From: Diphasiastrum complanatum
Taxonomy: Eukaryota; Streptophyta; Lycopodiopsida; Lycopodiales; Lycopodiaceae
Direction of reading: 5' to 3'
NCBI GenBank assembly: GCA_029204225.1
Contig: CM055101.1
Span: 42,432,927 to 42,496,926 of the forward strand
DNA length: 64,000 nt
The notes under the pieces: generated by a model
Database searches by the model: none
Told to the model about the DNA's origin: nothing
What the model saw: the letters and a program-made list of their open reading frames with translations, nothing else
In this document: positions 58,398 to 64,000 of the stretch, one piece after another
Layout of the letters: every line of letters starts with the position of its first letter
Position numbering within the stretch: the first letter of the stretch is position 1
Made by a program: the position numbers and the translations under genes

Positions 58398-59340
58398 CGT
58401 GGATAGGTGGTTGTCTGAAATCGCACAGGTTCCATACATTTGCAAGAAAGAGGCCCATTTGTAATAGCTTAAGGCTTGCAAACTAATTCTAATTCAAAAT
58501 CTAAGCATGCTGTATATGAAGACCCGAACTTTGCATTCCAGATTCCTTTGCAGGCAGCAGTCGAGAGAGAGATATCACCAGTTTTTTTGTAGGACGTTAA
58601 GCTTTCTAATATTTTTAGCATCTATAGTATTTCCTTTAGTCAGAAGTTCTCCTAGCAGGCTGGGTAAAAAAATTTCCTCCCTCAACAAGTGCCACTGCAT
58701 CTTGCACCAAGTTTCTAGGGGAACTCATGATCATGCTAATTAAGCTTGAGAAGCTTGCTTTGGAGTTCATGCTTGAACTGTATTTATTATCTGGTGTAGG
58801 CCTCAACAGTTTTTTAAATCAGTGCAATCCTTAAATATACACAAGTAGATTTTAAATTTGGCATGTTGTGACAAGTTAAGTTCTTGGTCTAAATGATCTC
58901 AAGGAGTTTTTCTTGAATTATCCATCTGTAGCATTACTCAATTTAGAGCAATTAAGATTCTTGTGACATCCTAGCCAATTCTTTTGCTTATGAAAGTAAG
59001 GAGATCCTTTGTTAGAGCTTATCATGTCTTATCAATACCATTATTATTGAACGATGAAGGAGATGTAGGTCTCCACATTATGAAGCCCCAAAAGAAAGCA
59101 ACATTTGGTGTAGCAGAATAAAGTGAAAAAGTAAGATCAAGCTTCGATTCTAGGATTAAACCTAGGTGGTCTATCAGAAAAGGTCAACAAGTTTGGGAGA
59201 CACGAGGATGAAGCACATGGAAAGTTGGAAAAGGACAGAGCATGGTTTGGCTAAGGTCTTCAAAAATGGGAGAAGGCCTTAGATTTGGTGAACCTTTAAC
59301 TCTAATTTTGGGGGCTATATGACTACTTTAGTAGGCCTGA

Positions 59341-59342
<2 letters not shown>
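58398..59342. other. No gene seen
   Basis: Unassigned DNA between the LRR fragment and a (TA)n run at 59343-59394. Confidence 0.5.

Positions 59343-59394
<52 letters not shown>
59343..59394. repeat. (TA)26 microsatellite
   Basis: Run of TA ending three bases before the Helitron at 59398. Confidence 0.97.
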
Positions 59395-59397
<3 letters not shown>

Positions 59398-59591
59398 TCT
59401 ATATAGTATAAAACTATTTTAGAGAGAGAATGTGTGTTTTGCCGTCAAAAATGTCACGCTCTGCCCCCAAAAAATGTCACTCATTTGCAAAGAAAAGAGC
59501 TAAAAAATGTTTGAAAAAAAATGATAAAAAAAACAACACATACAATACTTTTTTTTAATTTTTGGCACACATTTCAAATTTTCAATCCCCC

Positions 59592-59656
<65 letters not shown>

Positions 59657-60281
59657 GATCACGAGCAGGCGGGAGGCGGGATGGGTGGCTTGATACCCAG
59701 CTTCGAGCTCATACTCATCAAAAGATGTGGCTGGTTGCCCCCAAAAGATGCGGCTAGATAAACAAGAAGATATATTTGTGGAAACTTTGTTGAAGTATGG
59801 CTATACAAAAAAATATTTGTCCAGAAAGGGTGCCAACAACCTGTCTTTATCCAGTTGTTTGCACCTTCATCGTTAATTTATGTGACAAAGCTTACAGATT
59901 CTCCCAAAATCTTCCTCGTAGATGATATCACTGTTCGAACACAAAGATACAAACCAAGTTAAATACATATGTTCAGATAGTCAAATATTCAAGAACCATT
60001 TGTACATTACACATTCAATATATTGTCTACACACACTAGGAAATTTTGTTGCATATACAAGGCTTTCAATCTGCAGTTTTAGATTTTTAGTACCAAAAGG
60101 ACTTGCATATTTGCCAAGTTTGAGTTCTTGATCGGCCACCAACGACGGGCATACCCACTAGATCATCGGTCGCCACCTAGATCGGTCGTCATCGCCCGTC
60201 AACAACATACTGAATTTCCAAGTCATCGGCCGTCACCTAGATCGGCCGCCATTGCCCGTCAACGACGGGCACTCACAACTA

Positions 60282-60282
<1 letters not shown>
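59398..60282 (+). mobile_element. Complete non-autonomous Helitron, 885 bp
   Basis: Starts TCTATATAGTATAAAAC at 59398 directly after A. Ends with the hairpin GCCCGTC-AAC-GACGGGC (60254-60270), eight bases, and CTAG at 60282, directly before T. Inside are a C16 run, a ~52-bp CT tract and a 3' doublet of ~60-bp units containing 'gccacctagatcgg' and 'cgcccgtcaac'. It has no coding capacity for Rep/helicase. It shares its 5' ~260 bp with 33445-33100 and its 3' end with 31441, 33446 and 53254. Confidence 0.85.
59587..59654. repeat. C16 run followed by (CT)26
   Basis: Homopolymer C run directly followed by a CT tract inside the Helitron. The relative at 33100-33240 has a shorter C run and a GA/CT tract at the same place. 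Confidence 0.95.
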
Positions 60283-60285
<3 letters not shown>

Positions 60286-60337
<52 letters not shown>

Positions 60338-60380
60338 CTTTATGTATGTATTGAGTTCATGCTTCGACACATACATAAAG

Positions 60381-60434
<54 letters not shown>

Positions 60435-60475
60435 CTTTATGTATGTATTGAGTTCATGCTTCGACACATATGTTC
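60286..60475. repeat. (TA)n with embedded perfect hairpin and duplication
   Basis: Arms TATATTTCTTTATGTATGT (60331-60349) and its exact reverse complement (60369-60387) surround a 19-base loop and are extended on both sides by TA runs (to 60288 and to 60432). The left arm plus loop recurs as a direct copy at 60430-60470. The whole could fold into a very long hairpin. Confidence 0.92.
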
Positions 60476-60584
60476 ATGAATTTTCTCACCCCCTCCCCTA
60501 GTGATATCTTGGATGATTTAGCAAAACACTTCAAGAGGTACATGATGCAACAAGGCAAGTATCGGACCTTTAGCAAGGCATAGG

Positions 60585-60753
60585 TTGATGTAGTATGAGA
60601 ATATGACAAGAGCTCATAAAGTGATTGTGAGGTAAAAGAGGACATATACACAATCGATCTCTAGTTATTTGCTCTTGTCATATTCTCATACTACATCAAT
60701 GTCATCGAGAAAGAAACTAAGCAGAGATCAATGCCATTGTGTATATGTCCTCT
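60585..60753. repeat. Two interleaved perfect inverted repeats (A-B-A'-B')
   Basis: A, 29 bp at 60585-60613, is the exact reverse complement of A' at 60671-60699. B, 18 bp at 60637-60654, is the exact reverse complement of B' at 60736-60753. The arms interleave instead of nesting. The block lies 150 bp before a copia primer-binding site, thus in or near the 5' LTR. Confidence 0.93.
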
Positions 60754-60908
60754 AGTACGCTTCCGCATAAACGCAATCAAGCTCTGTTTTGTATTCGCCT
60801 ACTGTTGTAGTAGTGCACGCACCGAGGGAATTAGTTAACCATTGCTTTCGTACGGTAGTAGGATCGTTCCGATCCGATTGTTCGACCCATCCATTCGTAT
60901 TCCCCACA

Positions 60909-61690
60909 TGGTATCAGAGCCATCAGAGTGTTGATATCAGAGCTATTTTCATAGCTTGATAAGCTTCCCACAAAACCTAGTTCTATCACCCAATAGAATA
61001 GTCATTTTTTTTGTTTTGTAAATTAGATTTTCACTCTTAGGTCACTGATAGTAACCACTATCACTTAGACTAACTTCTACATGGATTCCCAAGGGAAAGC
61101 CAGTCCCATCGTAAACAAGCTTGATGGATATAATTATCATCTATGAAAATTTAAGATGAAAATTGTGCTAATGGCTAAGGAGTTGTATGATGTTGTCACT
61201 GGTGCAGAGGCAAGACCCGAAGCAGACGACGTTGCAATCTCTCGATGGAAGATGAAGGATGGAAAGTCCTTTGCGCTGACCATTCTCAACATCTCAAACA
61301 CACAAATCAGCCATGTGTCTGAAGCTCAGACCTCCAAGGAAGTCTGGGACATCTTGAGAACCTTGTACGAAGTGCACGACATAGCTTCCAAGCTACATCT
61401 CAGGAGAAAATTCTTCTCCCTCAAGATGACAAACGGTGAGTCCCTACAAAATCACGTCAACCAAGTCAAGAACTTGCTACAGCAAATGGCCGCAATAGGA
61501 TCTTTCATAGATGATCAAGATGCAGTAATGATACTACTCTCAAGCTTGCCAATCTTGTATGATAACTAGGTGATGATGATCACCACACACCCAGAGCTGA
61601 CTCTATCATGAGTCATTATGATGTTGCTACAGGAAGAGACAAGAAAGAAAGAATCCTCCAGTTTCTCTATTGTCGACTCTCATGCGCCTT
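60909..61690 (+). pseudogene. Copia primer site and gag fragment
   Basis: TGGTATCAGAGCC at about 60909 marks the primer-binding site after an LTR ending near 60908 ('ttccccaca'). The gag frame starts at 61081 and reads 'NKLDGYNYHL*KFKMKIVL' (TGA where Trp is expected), then 'AKELYDVVTGAEARPE', 'WKMKDGKSFALTILN', 'LHLRRKFFSLKM' and 'LLQQMAAIGSFIDDQD'. It ends at a TAG (61567) and shows further gag-like residues to about 61670. The rest of the element is replaced by the ~580-bp dispersed repeat. Confidence 0.88.
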
Positions 61691-62274
61691 TAGTTCAATT
61701 CGCGGTTGAGCAAATATTGCTATAGTGAATTAAATGCCTGGCCAGTTCGACAAACAAGAAACTTATCTCTAAGTGTGAGACAATTGACTAACAAAACAGA
61801 AGCACTTAGCACACACAATAAGAGATTAGTTTATGACTGCAAGGGACTCGATGAACTCAACTCTCCAGTGGACTCGGTGTTGTATTGATCACTTAACTAA
61901 GTACATATAGTCGAGGAGTGCAAATAGGTGTGTCTGTTAGACAATGAGTTGTGTATGTTCTTATTTACATTTATTCAATCAATGTTAACGCACTGAAAAA
62001 TTACAAGTGTACATTTGTTGATGTGTTCTCCTTGTCACTTCTTATTAAACTAATGCGAGAAGACCACATGGAAATGTGCAAATGTTGATTGAGGCTCAAG
62101 TTGTTTGAATCATCTCAAAATATTCCTTATTCGGATCTTTTCGATAGAGGTTAAGTCAATTCAGTTAAGAATATATGCCCTATAATTAGAGTTGTCTTTT
62201 ATTAAAGATCATGCTTTGATGTTGTAAGTTAAGGTCGACATAACATGTGTATTTGGCCTTCGATACTTTTATAT
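61687..62274 (+). repeat. Dispersed ~580-bp repeat, copy 2
   Basis: Same orientation match to 3843-4424, starting 'gcctttagttcaattcgcgg' and ending near 'ggccttcgatacttttatat'. The sequences outside differ. Confidence 0.85.
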
Positions 62275-63160
62275 GATAGGTCTTTTGTCGACTTCTTTTT
62301 GGTTCTTCAACTTTTTGACATCAGACTGAAGTTCTTCAATTCACTACATCGCCTAAATTAGATATTCTTCGTGAGATTTAAGACCAGGGTAATTCATTTA
62401 TATTGACCAATTCTTTTTCAATTTTATCATTTTATTCATATAGAGGATCCAACAATTTCTTATAGAATGTCATGTAGCATGGTTTGCGCATTTTTGCCAT
62501 TTAGCAGCATCCACTTTTATTATTCCTCTGACATCACAATATGTATGAGTTGTTTCTGCACTTATTTGTTTAAGTCTTTCAATATTGAGTTGTGTTTGAT
62601 ATTGTGCAAATTTCTTCTTATAAAAATAACTTTATTCTACAGCATCTATACATTTTCTTCGAGCCTTTTATCCTTTCCTCCGGCATCATCAATCCCTTTT
62701 TTATTTTTCTCGAATATGACCTATACGAATAAAGAATAGTCCTGTGATTTTTTGAGTGATTGTTCACATTTAATTTGTTACTAAAAATGAATCCAGTTTA
62801 TCCTAAAGCTTTGTATTTTCATTTTCAAGCTCTTCATTTTTTAGCTTCAGCTATCCTATTTTCTGAATCTTCCCTTGGGTGATTGCATCTATTTCCTATA
62901 TGTAATAGATATTCTCCTTTGCTGAGTCCAACAAATATGAAAACCATGAAGGGTCTTCTAATTCTTGGTGTTTTGTTTGGAATGGTAAAGATTTATCTAG
63001 AAAATCTAAAGTTTTCATAGATTGAATTAATTCACATACATTTTGTACCTCGAAAAAAGGTTTTCTTAGTTAGGGCTCTCATTAGGGAGTGCACCCAATG
63101 CACTCATTGTTGTTGGGTTATGTGAGAAGAGCAGCTGCTGGAAACTAAGAGAGCTGATGG

Positions 63161-63164
<4 letters not shown>
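62275..63164. other. No gene seen
   Basis: AT-rich DNA; a 90-codon plus-strand frame at 62467-62739 is hydrophobic by base composition only. Confidence 0.5.

Positions 63165-63250
<86 letters not shown>
63165..63250. repeat. (GA)43 microsatellite
   Basis: About 86 bp of uninterrupted GA. It makes a long Leu-Ser frame on the other strand that is not a gene. Confidence 0.97.
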
Positions 63251-63253
<3 letters not shown>

Positions 63254-63903
63254 AACGTGTGCTGAAATGTTGCTATGTTGAAAGCCAACATAGACTGTTT
63301 ATATAACATAAAAGTGGAGCGGTACATGCCAAGAAAATAATTGCATGGATTGCCACACTTGACTAACACACATTGTGTTTGGTGTGTTTTGGTCACAGAT
63401 GCTAACAATCCCTCACTAGACTAGCCTACGGCTAATGACAGCTGGTCACAACTGTCAAAATTAATGTACCTCGTAAACAGTAACAATGAAGTTTATCATT
63501 GATTTCTAACAGCCCATCCGATCCTCTCAAGCAAGGCAACCTCATTTTTTGATATATTTCATGCAATGTGGAGCTTTATATCAACTATAGTTGCATTCAT
63601 TGAATTGAATCTCATAGTCCACCATACTTGGTATAAAATTGGTGCTAGTTTAAAATAATATCATTTTTAGAGGGCATTTGGATCCATAGCTCATTATGTC
63701 TCATGTTGTTTTTTAGTTCTCGGCCTCTTCTAAGGAAGATTCAACCTCCATAAGGGAGTATCTATGATCGAAATGGCATATATTAACCAAAAAAAGGATG
63801 AAATCTAAGTGGGAAAAATTCACCATAATAATTCATATTCCTTCTCTTCATTTGTTATCATACAAAGAGTGCTATGTGCTCTCCAAAAAGAAAGATATGT
63901 TTG
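63251..63903. other. No gene seen
   Basis: Unassigned DNA. Confidence 0.45.
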
Positions 63904-64000
63904 CATAGTTGCAGCGAATCGCGATTCGCTGGATCTGCGATTCGCTGGGGCGTGATTTTGCGAATCGCAATTCGCGACCCAGAATCGCAAAAGAAAATAT
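63904..64000. mobile_element. Second hAT-type MITE copy, cut by the window end
   Basis: Starts CATAGTTGCAGCGAATCGCG, which matches the right-hand end (reverse complement) of the MITE at 34276-34952, then continues with the same 'gcgattcgc', 'gaatcgc' and 'cagaatcgcaaaa' series to the window edge. Confidence 0.75.

Overview
This window is nuclear DNA of a land plant. The evidence is a plant-type cytochrome P450 of the CYP72 clan with short introns, plus fragments of plant families: methylesterase, UDP-glycosyltransferase with a PSPG box, LRR receptor-like protein and G3BP-like RRM protein. It also carries plant Ty1/copia, Ty3/gypsy, CACTA, hAT and Helitron elements and is AT-rich with many long AG/CT microsatellites. 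The species cannot be told from the sequence. I see no rRNA, tRNA, CRISPR, operon or organelle segment.

Layout. 1-5.1 kb holds a decayed CACTA transposon (DUF4216 region) and one copy of a ~580-bp dispersed repeat. 5.5-7.64 kb (minus) holds the only gene that reads as intact: a five-exon, 523-residue P450. 9.56-18.89 kb is a nearly whole Ty1/copia element on the minus strand with two LTRs, a primer-binding site and a polypurine tract; a separate 2.5-kb insertion splits its RNase H domain. 19.8-20.9 kb is an LTR plus adjoining internal sequence of a second copia family. 21.4-24.3 kb (plus) and 28.4-29.9 kb (minus) are two decayed copies of one gypsy lineage in opposite orientation. A truncated copia element with its 640-bp 3' LTR lies between them.

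31.3-39.7 kb and 53.2-60.3 kb appear to be built largely from one Helitron family. Its 3' ends carry a GCCCGTC/GACGGGC hairpin followed by CTAG and a T; the best 5' ends start TCTATATA after an A. Several members carry pieces of unrelated host genes, all on the strand of the element. These pieces include a proline-rich exon, methylesterase exons whose nucleophile serine is replaced by Asn, a GxGxxG nucleotide-binding segment, a UGT PSPG segment and a coiled-coil segment. A 677-bp hAT-type MITE with an exact 8-bp target duplication sits inside this area, and a relative starts at the right window edge.

41.5-45.6 kb is a non-autonomous copia element that keeps gag, protease and the end of integrase but has no reverse transcriptase. 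46.1-50.1 kb holds a pair of ~370-bp direct repeats enclosing gypsy debris, a candidate LTR and about five copies of a ~362-bp satellite. 50-53 kb has a broken G3BP-like gene. 56.6-58.4 kb has two broken host-gene copies: one resembling the plant 'L34e superfamily' membrane protein and one the N-terminus of an LRR receptor-like protein. 60.9-62.3 kb is a copia gag fragment fused to the second ~580-bp repeat. Apart from the P450, the genes do not form a working pathway; this is repeat-rich, gene-poor DNA shaped by transposition, gene-fragment capture and microsatellite growth.
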